Positions 9,650 through 19,605 of a stretch of 64,000 nt of DNA are shown in pieces; position 1 is the first letter of the stretch; every line of letters starts with the position of its first letter. The DNA is from Parietaria judaica (taxonomy: Eukaryota; Streptophyta; Magnoliopsida; Rosales; Urticaceae). Below the pieces are notes generated by a model. That model made no database searches, was not told where the DNA came from, and saw only the letters and a program-made list of their open reading frames with translations. The stretch is from positions 15,213,001 through 15,277,000 of the forward strand of contig OX940866.1 of assembly GCA_954871525.1 (NCBI GenBank), read 5' to 3'. The position numbers were made by a program, and so were the translations under genes.

Positions 9650-11279
9650 TCATTGTGCCCAACTCGAACTACTAGAAGAAGTAGATTCTTCGGACTCCGG
9701 TGGCTGTGACGGTGGCGGTGGCAACGGATCCCGCGGTCGCTGGACGATCTTTTCACCACGTTCCAATGCCTGCACGAGCATCTCTAACATGGGGGGGTCG
9801 ACGAACAAGGGGATGATCTAGGGAGTTTATATGCGGCAACGCAGCTTCCATCTCCGTAGGAATGAGAACATTCAATTGTCCCTGCAAATTAAAGAGTATA
9901 GTTATTTTCTCAAATAATAGTTGATATTGAAGGATGTATAATAGAGCAACCAACCCTCGGATCCGCTCCATTCAAAATAGCGTTTCGAATTGACAGGCGG
10001 TGAAGATCGATATTCCCGACTGGCCGGGTTGTCCATTTGCACATACGAGGTGCCTCCTCCGACTCTCGTGGGTCCGCCAAGACATGTGCCAGACCAGGCA
10101 AACACTGGTATGCTAAAATCTGCATGAAGTTAACATGCAAAATTCGCACATAAGATGTCGATTGTAAATAAATAAATTAAAACCATTACATATATACCAG
10201 TAGCGGGTCTATGAACCCCGGAAAGGCCATCATTGGGATCCGCGGTGGCCCTGTTGCTCGTTGTCTAGGGATGTTGTTTCGCAACTCCGTAAGTGCTTTC
10301 TTCCGGAGCATCTGTGCCGATAACATGAATGACTTTAGGCCCCAAGGATATTGAACGGATACGTCAAGGTCCTCCGCCAAGGACAAGAATTCCCTTGGCA
10401 AACTAGTTTCACCAGGATGGGGTAATAACACTTCGAAGACGAAGCAGAGGCATGCCAACCTTCTCCCGTCGTCATTGCTCACAATCGGATGAAGATAACT
10501 GTTATCTAATTTGGACACCACCATTCCTAATGTGACCGAAGAGCCTGCATCTGGCCATATCCGTTGCTTGAATGTGTCATTATTTTCGAAGCCTCGTCCA
10601 ATAATAGCTTCAAGGTTCGGCTCGGGTCCACAATTCAGCCCGGTGATGATGGCAAATTCTCGAACCCCGTATCGTAATGGAACATTGTTAACCAACATCC
10701 ACAGCTCGAATGGCTCTTAATGTGTAGTGCTTCTCGAAAACAAATTCCAGAACAGTTGGGGAGAGAACTCGTGGTGGATGGGGACATCTAATAGAGGCCC
10801 AAACTGTGTGTGCCGGAACCACTTAGCCTCTCCCGCGTTCAGGTTCTCCTTAATGATATTCGTGATCGTCAAGAAGTTTGCTTCTTCGGTGAAAACCTCA
10901 CAGTCGTACAACTCATCCGGCCGGAGGATATTATATATCTATTTCCGCGAAAAAACAAACCAGTAACTTTATTAGTTTCTATTATACATAGCGGTAATGC
11001 AGTATATAGGGAGCAACGGAAAACCGCCATCGGTAATATAAAACGGGGTGTAAATAGATAGCTAGCGGCAATTCTCAACGAATATCGGTATTATGTGAAC
11101 GGAGCGTAAATAGATAGCGGTATTGCTGTAATAGGTACAGAACCAACCCTTCACTCGTTCTTCTTCGCAAACCACACAGTATAGTATATTGCATGTAAAA
11201 TAAGTAAACCCTAACATCATTACGAGTCAAAACAGTTCGCAAAGCATAGGTTTCTCAAAGAATAAACATTTACCTCCAT
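9650..11279 (-). pseudogene. DUF1985 domain protein, five exons, one stop and one frameshift
   Basis: Minus-strand model: exon 1 is 11279-11274 (ATGGAG|gtaaat), exon 2 is 10938-10198, exon 3 is 10119-9955 and exon 4 is 9881-9650 (TGA 9650-9652). All junctions are GT-AG and phase 0. Exon 2 holds DUF1985 (PF09331): FRHTQFGPLLDVP, then FWNLFSR, then LWMLVNNVPLRYGVREFAIITGLNC. Exon 3 has AYQCLPGLAHVLADP, typical of the segment after the domain. Exon 4 ends in an ERGEKIVQR phrase and a Pro/Ser-rich tail. Two lesions are visible: a TAA at 10717-10719, inside the domain just before the LWMLV motif, and a frame change at a run of seven G (9791-9797, + strand) in exon 4. DUF1985 has no known activity; in plants it is common in genes fused to Ulp1 proteases and carried by Mutator-like elements. 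The intron between exons 1 and 2 carries TAGCGG motifs. Confidence 0.68.
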
Positions 11280-11420
11280 TTATGTGGCTTTGGGGAGGAT
11301 GAAGACGATGATCGGAGAAACTCGTTGCTGAAAGGATCGTGCTTCGCCGGGAAAGCAAAGAGAAGAAAGCCTCGTTGCTCGAAGTCGTTCGCGAACCAGA
11401 ATGAACAAAGTAGAAGAACG
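10965..11420 (-). repeat. 5' module of the DUF1985 gene family, copy B
   Basis: Direct repeat of 7675-8130 covering the first intron, start codon and leader of the DUF1985 gene. Shared phrases include tatagggagcaa, acggggtgtaaatagatagctagcgg, aggtacagaac and gcaaagcataggtttctcaaag. A third, inverted copy of the intron part lies at 43738-43960. Confidence 0.85.
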
Positions 11421-11777
11421 AGGAGTACGATGGAGAAGAGAAAAGAAATCACAGAGAAGAATCGAAGAGAAGTAATCACGGAGAAGAAGCGAGAATATGT
11501 TTGAAAAAAAAAACATAAAAGAAAATGTAATAAATAAGAAACCGCTCAACTACCAGAGGGCAAATTAGTAATTTCATAAAATACTGGGTAAAAAATAAAT
11601 GGTAACTTGCATTTTGTATTTATTAAGACGAAAAATAAATGTAAAAGAAATTACAAGATATAACGAGGGTAGTGACCGAAACGACATCTCAATCGAGGTC
11701 TTTTACCAATTCTTTCATTTGTCGACAAGATCACACACTTACCTTACGTACGAGGTTGGATGAGAGAGCAGAGAGAG
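11421..11777. promoter_or_regulatory. Divergent upstream region of the WD40 and DUF1985 genes
   Basis: This is noncoding sequence between the leader of the minus-strand DUF1985 gene and the start of the WD40 gene. It is AT-rich to 11,670 and then becomes balanced (gacgacatctcaatcgagg). A TATA element is not obvious. An in-frame upstream ATG at 11760 would add six residues to the WD40 protein. Confidence 0.4.
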
Positions 11778-13958
11778 ATGAGTCGGAGCGAGGTTCCATG
11801 CCAGGAGGCCACCACCCTGAAAGGCCACGAGGGAGCGGTGCTGGCGGCGAGGTTCAACGCCGACGGTAACTACTGCCTCTCCGCCGGCAAGGACCGCACC
11901 ATCCGCCTCTGGAATCCCCACCGCGGCATCCACATCAAGACCTACAAGTCCCACGCCCGCGAAGTCCGCGACCTCCACGTCACCCAGTCTCTCTCTCTCT
12001 CTCTCTCCCTCTCCTCTCTCCTCTCTCTCTCCGATCGCCATTCTCATCTTCCTTTGCGTGCTTGAACTGGCAGCGACAACTCCAAGCTCGTCTCCTGCGG
12101 CGGCGACAGGCAGGTCTTCTACTGGGACGTCGCCACCGGCCGCGTCATCCGCAAGTTCCGCGGCCACGACAGCGAGGTCTCTCTCTCTCTCCTCACCAAC
12201 AATCGAAATGATTTCGACCCTTTTCGGTATGTGACGAGGTTTTCTTGATTCGTAGGTCAATGCCGTGAAGTTCAACGAGTACGCTTCGGTGGTGGTGTCG
12301 GCGGGTTACGATCAGTCGCTGCGCGCTTGGGATTGCCGGTCCAACAGCACCGAGCCGATTCAGGTTTCGCCTTGCGAGCCCGTGTTCTGCTCGTTTGGAG
12401 CTCGAAGAACTCACTTAGTGTGTATGGTTTGTTTGTGTTGCAGATTGTTAACTCGTTTTCAGACAGTGTCATGTCGGTTTGCTTGACGAAGACTGAGATG
12501 ATTGGCGGTAGTGTTGATGGAACTGTGCGAACATTTGATATTCGTATTGGTAGGTATGAATTGTTTTTGAGAAAACCAGTGACGGTTCGTAGCAGCAATC
12601 GTAGCCAATGTTTGTGATGTCGTTTTTCTTTTTCCGACTGTGTTAGGGAAATTAGCGACGACTTGGGGCAGCCCGTCAACTGCATATCGATGTCGAACGA
12701 CGGTAATTGCGTGTTAGCTAGCTGCCTTGATTCGACGTTGCGGCTTTTAGACAGGTGAAGATTGTTGCACGGTTATGTTCGGTTTGGACTTTCCGGGCAT
12801 TGTTCTTACTTATTGTTTCGTGAAATAGATCTACTGGCGAGAAACTGCAGGAATACAAAGGCCATACTTGTAAGGTTAGCAAACCTGTCTCCCGGTTTCT
12901 AATCCCGCTTCTTCATCATTTGGTTTAACAAAAAATCGTTTAAGTTTGTCGGTTTCTCTTTCGATTGCTTTTGTTTCAGAATTACAAACTGGATTGCTGT
13001 CTTACCAACACGGATGCGCATGTTGCTGGTGGTTCGGAGGACGGCTTTGTTTACTTCTGGGATTTAGTAGACGCTTCCGTGGTGTCGAGTTTTCGTGCTC
13101 ATTCTTCAGTGGTAGAGCTTTTCACTTCCTTCTTTTACTCTTTTCATCACTTATCTTTTCATTTCAAATTAAGAAATTATGCTTGATGGTCATTAGATCT
13201 TCCATTGTTGTTCTGACTCATTAAGTTTCTGAAAATGGCTCTAACTTTCTGTTTACACCACTTCATAAGCTTTATCACTAAATGCCCATCTTCAGTATTT
13301 CCAAGAATCAGGCATGGGCTTTTTGATTGATTGTGATCACTCAAATTCAAGGTTTTTAAATGAGAAATCGTGAACTGAGACATTTTCTCTTATGCCTCGC
13401 GGCGAACCGAGGCATAAGCTTCAATAAAAATGAAAAAAAAAAAAATCATAAAACAATATAAAATTCATTTAAGGTTTAAGGGTTTTTATGCAATGGGGAA
13501 ATTAGATAAGGTTTCAGGGTTCTTAAACCGCGTTGCCTTGTATTAGTTTTGTTTCGATTGACTTTATCAATGAAACTCTCCTGCTAAAGGCGAAATCGGA
13601 AACTGTGTGGTTGTGTCTTGTCCTTAATTCCTCGAGGCTCACCGAGGTGTTAATGTCAATAAAAACGAAAAATTCCTGTAATATCATAAATCTCATACAA
13701 TTTATGATTCAACATAAAATTCATCAATTTACGAATTGTAAGTCTTGAAATCATAAAATCCATTGAAAGTTTTAACGTTTTTTGGGATGAGGAAGTAAAA
13801 TTAGGGTTTAAAAATTACGTCACTTTGGATTAGATTTGGTTGGAATAACAATAAAAATGTGCTGCTTTCAAAAGGTAACAAGTGTGAGTTATCACCCAAA
13901 GGATAACTGCATGATTACGGCGTCCGTCGACAGTACCATTCGGGTGTGGAAGACATGA
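11778..13958 (+). CDS. WDR83: WD40 protein of the WDR83/MORG1 family, 8 exons, 299 aa
   Basis: Eight exons: 11778-11986, 12074-12176, 12256-12363, 12444-12553, 12647-12754, 12829-12874, 12980-13111 and 13875-13958 (TGA 13956-13958). They total 900 nt with consistent phases, giving 299 aa. The protein is almost entirely WD40 repeats: GHEGAVLAARFNADGNY..RLWN, SHAREVRDLHVT..FYWD, GHDSEVNAVKFN..AWD, GGSVDGTVRTFD, SCLDSTLRLLD, GGSEDGFVYFWD and TASVDSTIRVWKT. Order and spacing match WDR83, a scaffold linked in animals to MAPK/ERK signalling, HIF prolyl hydroxylase and the spliceosomal C complex. The plant orthologue has about the same length, and its role is less well defined. I chose the second ATG because homologues begin there. 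Introns 1 and 2 start GTCTCTCTCT rather than GTAAGT, and the last intron is 763 bp. The reading frame is intact throughout. Confidence 0.95.
13112..13874 (+). other. Long last intron of WDR83 with an internal duplication
   Basis: The intron contains two related segments, near 13395-13500 (tcgcggcgaaccgaggc...aataaaaatgaaaa...gggtttttatg) and near 13630-13810 (tcgaggctcaccgaggt...aataaaaacgaaaa...). Each is followed by ataaaattcat and a tggggaaatta/tgaggaagtaaaatta phrase. It looks like a diverged tandem duplication of about 230 bp. Donor GTG|GTAGAG and acceptor AAAAG|GTAAC. Confidence 0.55.
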
Positions 13959-14750
13959 AAAAAGTAAGTATATAGTGTGACATTTCTTATCTTAAATTTT
14001 GATAGCTTTGTTTATATCTTAATTTTAATTTTCCTAGGAATAATGAAAAAAGCATGCGAGCGCAAAAGACGAGCGAACAAGGAAAAGCCACGGCATCGAA
14101 GGCCTTGAGGGTAATTGAGAGCTTCACACTTCTGTTTCTTCTGAAACACCTGAATGCCGAAATTGTTGCGGCTCAAACATTCCATCAAACTATGACTATG
14201 TAAACCAGCTATATAATGTTTTAGTTACTTTAAACCTTGAAATCCATTTCGAGAATTTCATTTTTCATAAATTTGAATGCCTCATCGTCGGCGTAGTAAT
14301 GTTTTGGAATTCAATGATTTTTGACCCAAGGAATTCTGTGCTAGTTCCGTGTTTTCCCGGTCTTGGTTTCACTCGCCGTGATGAAAGAAGCAACAGTGGA
14401 AGTTACCGGAAAATAATAAATTTCAGGAACATTCTCTTACAAAATGTTGAAACATGCCTTATGTCACTGACACTCAACCAAATTTTACTATACTCAAGTT
14501 GTTGGAAGCTTCACAAGCAACACCAACACCCTAACAATTCAGAAAAGAAGTTGCCGTTCCGCTTTAATTCATTTGATCGTCGGTATAAAAACCCCTTTTC
14601 TTTTTTTATTCATCGTCACGCCGCCTCTGACTGCTAGCTAGCGACACCCGTAACGCGCCCATCGCCGCTGTTGTCCGTACCAATCAGTTTATATTGTACT
14701 GATCCGCCCATAGCTTCTCTTTCTCAACCTTTGGTCATTGACATAAACTC
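13959..14750. other. Intergenic region between WDR83 and the PPR gene
   Basis: It holds the WDR83 3' UTR (a second in-frame continuation gives nothing recognisable) and the PPR promoter. A plus-strand open stretch at 14299-14637 (112 codons) has no recognised domain and lies where a promoter or 5' UTR is expected, so I do not call it a gene. Confidence 0.5.
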
Positions 14751-17120
14751 ATGAGATCGCCCAGAGACAAATCTTTTCGGTTACTCTCAATCATCAAGAA
14801 CCAATGTCGCCATTACTGTCATAAATCCTTGTCTTCACATGCTAATCTCTTTGCCAGCAGAGATCATGCTTCCATTGCTCGTGCTCTCTCCTTCGCCGAG
14901 GATTCAAAATCCTGTTTCTTGGGTGCCAAGGTTCATGCCACTATCATCAGGCTGGGACTGGTCGATGACGTTTTCTTGCGGAATAACTTGATAAAGATGT
15001 ACGCCAAATCCGGGGTTTTAGGTGATGGGCTTCAGCTGTTCGATGAAATGACTAAGAGAAACCTCGTTTCGTGGACTTTGGCTATCTCAGGCGCGGTCCG
15101 CAATGACGAGCATAAATTGGGTTTGGAGATTTATTTGGCGATGGTGAGAAGTGGGAAAATTCCGAATGAATTCGGGGTTGCAAGTGTTATAAAGGCGTGT
15201 GCTACACTCGGAGCGTATCGATTTGGTTCGAGTGTTCATTGTTTGGCTTTCAAAGTGGGTCTCGAGAAGAACCTATATGTCGGTGGTTCTGTTTTGAGCA
15301 TGTATGCTAAATCGGAAGATGTTCAATCGGCGGAGAGGGTATTAGAGTCGATTCCCGATCCCGATATCTGCTGTTGGAATTCTATGATTGGAGCATACGT
15401 GCAATGCCGGCTCGGCGTCGACGCCTTGGACATCGTGTGTTTTATAAGGTGTATTGGTATTAGCATGGACGGTTTCACCTTCATTTACGCTCTCAAGGGT
15501 TGCTCGGTCGCCGGAGATCTGGATTTCGGTAAACAGCTTCATGGATTGATCATCAAAAGTGAAATGGAATCCATAACTTCAATGATGAACTGTTTGATGG
15601 ACATGTATTTTGGAGTTTCTATGGACTCTGCTTTGAAGGTTTTTAGTCAGATAAAGCACAGAGATGTTATATCATGGAACATTATATTCTCGCACCTCTT
15701 TGAATTTAGAGACGAAAGAGAAATCACGAGCTTGTTCCGTCAATTTATTCTTTCTGAGATATCGCCTAGCCACATCACTCTCTCGGTCTTGTTCCGACAA
15801 TGCGGCGATGCACGGGCTCTTGATCTCGGACTGCAACTTTACTGTCGAGCTACAAAATCGGGGCTCTGTTACGAGGTAAACGTCGTGGATTCACTAATAT
15901 ACATGTTCTCTAGATGTGGAAATACATCCGATGCACGCAATTTATTTGACACGGCGATTTTTAAGGACGTCTCAGCTTGGAATGAGTTAATTTCTGGGTG
16001 TTGCTTGAATAGCTATTATCTGGAAGCCCTTGAGATCTTTGTCAAGCTTTGGGGCTTAGGAGTTGAATCAAACGAATACACCTTCTCCGGCGTATTGGAG
16101 GCTTGTTCGAAACACGTAAACCGTCATGTTTTGATGCAAATTCACGGGATTGTTGTAAAGTACGGTTACGCTTCTAACGGACATGTTTTGAGCTTATTAA
16201 TTAACGGCTATGTTAATTTTGGTTTACTAGGAGATTCTTTTAAATTCCTCGAGGGGGTTGAGAGTTTAGATGTCGTGTCTTGGGGGACTATGATAACTGC
16301 ATTGGTCAGCAGAGGACATCTATGGAAAGCCGTCAGAGTGATGAACATCTTTATGGAAGCTGGCGGGAAACCGGACGAGTTCATCGTCGCCAGTATTTTG
16401 AACTACTGTGCGAAAATCTCGGGTTATCACCTGACAAATTCTTTCCATTCGTTGATCATCAAAACGGGACTTGAAACGCACCCGTTTGTTGCCAGTGGGC
16501 TCATAGACACTTACGCAAAATGTGGGGACATCAATGGCGCGAAGACGGCATATGGACAGTCGTTCTATTGGAACGACGTCGTTGTACATAACACCATGAT
16601 CATAGGTTATGCCCATCACGGCCTCGTAAGAGAGGCCATGGGAATCTTCGATACGATGAAGTTGGCGAATCTGAATCTCAGCCAAGCAACGTTTGTCTCG
16701 GTCATATCTGCTTGCAATCATATAGGTTTCGTCGAGGAAGGCCTTCGTTTGTTCGAGTTGATGATTTCAGATTACGAGATGAAACCGGCTCGAGACGTTT
16801 ACGGTTGCGTGGTCGATATGCTCTCCCGAAATGGATGTCTCGAAAACGCTAAACAGATACTAGAGAAAATGCCTTATGCTTTATGGCCTGCGATATTGAG
16901 ATCGTTTCTCAGCGGCTGCAGAATCCACGGGAACCGTGAGCTCGGAGAATGGAGTGCTGAGAGACTGGCTCGATTAGCACCGGAGGATGACGCGCCGTTT
17001 TTACTGCATTCGAGAGTTTATGGGGAATCGGATGGCTCCAATGATGCTGTGAAATCACGGCCAAGGGCGGTGGAGAAACACGTTTCGAGAGATGCAGCGT
17101 GTAGTTGGATCGAGATGTAG
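14751..17120 (+). CDS. Pentatricopeptide repeat protein, PLS class, E subgroup, 789 aa
   Basis: A single uninterrupted exon of 790 codons with stop TAG. After a basic N-terminus rich in Arg, Lys, Ser and His (a likely mitochondrial or plastid transit peptide), repeats of the P, L and S types follow from about residue 55. Examples are VFLRNNLIKMYAKSG, LYVGGSVLSMYAKS, DVISWNIIFSH, DVSAWNELISGC, DVVSWGTMITALV, HPFVASGLIDTYAKCG and DVVVHNTMIIGYAHHG. The last 90 residues (WPAILRSFLSGCRIHGNRELGEWSAERL to CSWIEM) are an E motif. The E+ and DYW deaminase parts are absent, so if it acts in C-to-U RNA editing it would need a DYW partner in trans. The target RNA cannot be read with confidence here. Lack of introns and length are typical of the family. 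No lesions are seen. Confidence 0.95.
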   Translation: MRSPRDKSFRLLSIIKNQCRHYCHKSLSSHANLFASRDHASIARALSFAEDSKSCFLGAKVHATIIRLGLVDDVFLRNNLIKMYAKSGVLGDGLQLFDEMTKRNLVSWTLAISGAVRNDEHKLGLEIYLAMVRSGKIPNEFGVASVIKACATLGAYRFGSSVHCLAFKVGLEKNLYVGGSVLSMYAKSEDVQSAERVLESIPDPDICCWNSMIGAYVQCRLGVDALDIVCFIRCIGISMDGFTFIYALKGCSVAGDLDFGKQLHGLIIKSEMESITSMMNCLMDMYFGVSMDSALKVFSQIKHRDVISWNIIFSHLFEFRDEREITSLFRQFILSEISPSHITLSVLFRQCGDARALDLGLQLYCRATKSGLCYEVNVVDSLIYMFSRCGNTSDARNLFDTAIFKDVSAWNELISGCCLNSYYLEALEIFVKLWGLGVESNEYTFSGVLEACSKHVNRHVLMQIHGIVVKYGYASNGHVLSLLINGYVNFGLLGDSFKFLEGVESLDVVSWGTMITALVSRGHLWKAVRVMNIFMEAGGKPDEFIVASILNYCAKISGYHLTNSFHSLIIKTGLETHPFVASGLIDTYAKCGDINGAKTAYGQSFYWNDVVVHNTMIIGYAHHGLVREAMGIFDTMKLANLNLSQATFVSVISACNHIGFVEEGLRLFELMISDYEMKPARDVYGCVVDMLSRNGCLENAKQILEKMPYALWPAILRSFLSGCRIHGNRELGEWSAERLARLAPEDDAPFLLHSRVYGESDGSNDAVKSRPRAVEKHVSRDAACSWIEM

Positions 17121-17280
17121 GATTTTACTGACTCAAACTGTATATTGTAAGACTGATACTACTATATTCCGACGTTCGCTGATTTGTATTATTACCGACT
17201 CATAAAATCAGTCCTGAATCAAAGAAAAGGTAATTGTCACAGAAAATAACTACAATGTTCAAAATTTTCCTCATTAATAG

Positions 17281-17338
17281 AATTTTGAGTAGTTAGTTAC
17301 ATTTCAAGTTTGAGAAGTGTAACTAACTACTCAAAATT
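17281..17338. repeat. Perfect 21-bp inverted repeat downstream of the PPR gene
   Basis: Left arm 17281-17301 (aattttgagtagttagttac plus a) and right arm 17318-17338 pair perfectly around a 16-nt loop. It lies about 160 bp past the PPR stop codon. It could be a small MITE remnant or a 3' UTR hairpin. Confidence 0.85.
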
Positions 17339-18081
17339 TTAAATGTGGAGCTCCGTCGAGCATATCCTCCACAAGCGGGCAAAATACGAGAGCGTAAGCG
17401 GGAGATTCTTTCTAATAAGTGCGCTTGGTTCATTAATTAAAAAGAAAATTTTAAAATAAATTAATTATTACTAATTTTTTAATCTCTTAATTTTTATAAT
17501 TGTAAAATTTATTTTTTTATGAAAGTTTTTGAGAATGTTTACGACGGTTATAAAGTATCATAAAAAATAAGTTTTAGAAGTAAAAGTCGAAAGATTAAAA
17601 AAAAAAATAATAAATAAATAAATAATTGTTACGAATAATGAAATGCTCATTAACAATTTGTAATAATTAATTATTTTATTATGCATTTACTATTGAAAAA
17701 CACTAATATACTGTATTTATTCTAAAATCTATATATATATAAAAGGAAAATCTCACCGTAATTAATTCATGGTCTAAAAAACTAAGAAATCTGTCATCCT
17801 CTCATTCTAAAATTTCACAATTTTGATTTATTTTTCTATTATCTTTATTTTCAATCGATTCATTCAATACATGACATCAACTTCCCTGCCTCTTCAACTC
17901 TTTTTTTTTTCTTTCCCTGCCTCTTCAGATCTTCTACACCATATTTATGAGATAATTTATTTTAGAGCCATTTCCCCTTCCTTCTCCGCCCCTTACCCTA
18001 CCCTTTCAGGCCAGCTTTTTTTTTATTTTCTCTTCCACGTCAAACGTCACGCCGGAGTCTCCCCTCGCGCGAAGCTAATCT

Positions 18082-18912
18082 CTCGGTACGCTGCGATTGC
18101 GAAGCCACTCTTCTCCCACTGGCGGTCGCATTTGCCGGGTCTACAACTACCGAACAGAATTTGTTTTATGGTTTACTTTGATTGTTTTATTTATTTTTCC
18201 TCGGTATGATTTTGGCCATTGATTATCCTTTTCTTGATGATCCTGCAAGATTCGAATTTCCCCTTTTTTTTGTATTTCTGTCCGCCCATGCTCGAGAGCA
18301 AGGTATTAATGATAAGGGTAGAAAATGGCAACCTTTTGAAAGGAAAAAAAAAAAAGACGTGCACATATAAACGAGAGAAAAAAATGTGAGGCAATATTAC
18401 TGAAATTCAGAATCATTATAGTGCACTAAGCTAATCCAATAATATTGGAATTGATGTCGTATATCTGCTGACAAGAGAAGTTGGTCGGTGCGAAGCTTAT
18501 GGCGTCACTCATGGGCAGCGAAGATGAGGTTTTGGCGAGCATTTAGGTCGGGCTAACAGAAGCGAAGAAGCGAGGTCAGTATTCTCCGCTCTTTCTTCGA
18601 CTGACCCGTCACTCGAGCCTAGACAGATCTGCTCCAAGTTGTTGGCATTAACCTTTCACTGAAATGGATCTTGACGAAGAAGATGACCGGTGTTTTTCTG
18701 CTCTCGGTACGCTGCGACTGTGAAGCCGCCCGTCTCCATGCTATTGCGAAGCCACTCTTCTCCCACTCGCGTTCGCCTTTGCCGCGTCTACGACTGCCGA
18801 ATAGAGTTTGTTTTCTGGTTTACTTTGATTGTTTTTATTTTCCTTGGTATGATTTTGGCCGTTGATTATCCTTTTCTTGATGATCCCGGCAAGTTCCAAA
18901 TTTCCTGTTTTT
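18082..18912 (+). repeat. Diverged direct duplication of about 200 bp
   Basis: The segment 18082-18275 (ctcggtacgctgcga...ttttcttgatgatcc) is repeated at 18703-18912. The second copy carries about 30 extra bases near its start (gccgcccgtctccatgctat). Both copies contain gccactcttctcccact and ttttggcc.ttgattatcc. Both read open for about 60 codons on the plus strand, but no domain is recognised. It may be a duplicated 5' end of an unrecognised gene or transposon. Confidence 0.75.
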
Positions 18913-19117
18913 TGGTTTAAGTTATTTAAGGTGGATTTAAGTTGATTTTAGAAGTCATGGAAGGCATATTCATTTTTGTTTTTTAATCTATTCAGGTATG
19001 TTTAGAATTTTCGCAGAGTGTTCTTCAAACGGTCACCGGTGAATTAGCTCGGTGGACTCAATTCCGGAATAGATTGTTTGTATGAGTTGAGGTTGTACTT
19101 CTAACTCTGATTTTAAA

Positions 19118-19160
19118 AGTTGCCACACATGTAAGAGTGTTTCTACGATGTGTGGCAACT
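19118..19160. repeat. Hairpin with ~14-bp stem
   Basis: The arms aagttgccacacat and atgtgtggcaactt are perfect inverted copies around a short loop (gtaagagtgtttctacg). Function unknown; possibly a small MITE remnant. Confidence 0.75.
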
Positions 19161-19436
19161 TATATTTTATTTCTTTCTAATTCTGTTAGTTGAATAGAAT
19201 TATATTCATAACACTGCATATGTAAATTTAATACAAAGCGAGTTTTTGTGCGTGCCCACTAATTTTCTTATATTGCCTCTTTCTTTGCTACGAGACTGTA
19301 ATTGTGTGGTGGAATTTGGATGAACAATTGTGAAATGACATTATTTATTTTTCGTTTTTCACATCAAAATTAACAAATTTTCCTTGCTCCGAGAGTTTTA
19401 TAGATATGAGAAATGTGAAATAGTGATATCAACACA

Positions 19437-19605
19437 TTATGTATGTAAACTTTGACATGTTCAAAGGGATGGTTAAATCTGATAAATGTAAACTTTGACA
19501 TAACAGGACTCCATTATGTAAACTTTGAGAAGTTAAATCTGAGAAATGTAAACTTTGATACAAGCATTTTGAGGTGATATATTTGATATATTCAATAAAC
19601 TTTGA
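19437..19605. repeat. Short dispersed repeat TGTAAACTTTGA, 4-5 copies
   Basis: The 12-mer tgtaaactttga occurs near 19440, 19486, 19517 and 19547, with a variant ataaactttga near 19595. Spacing is 30-48 bp. The longer phrase ttaaatctgataaatgtaaactttga is seen twice. It is a decayed minisatellite. Confidence 0.75.

Noticed and set aside
11739..12275. 178-codon minus-strand frame over WDR83 exons 1-2
   Set aside because: It overlaps well-supported WD40 exons on the other strand and crosses their introns; GC-rich antisense shadow.
14299..14637. 112-codon plus-strand open frame between WDR83 and the PPR gene
   Set aside because: No domain, no splice partners, and located in a promoter region.
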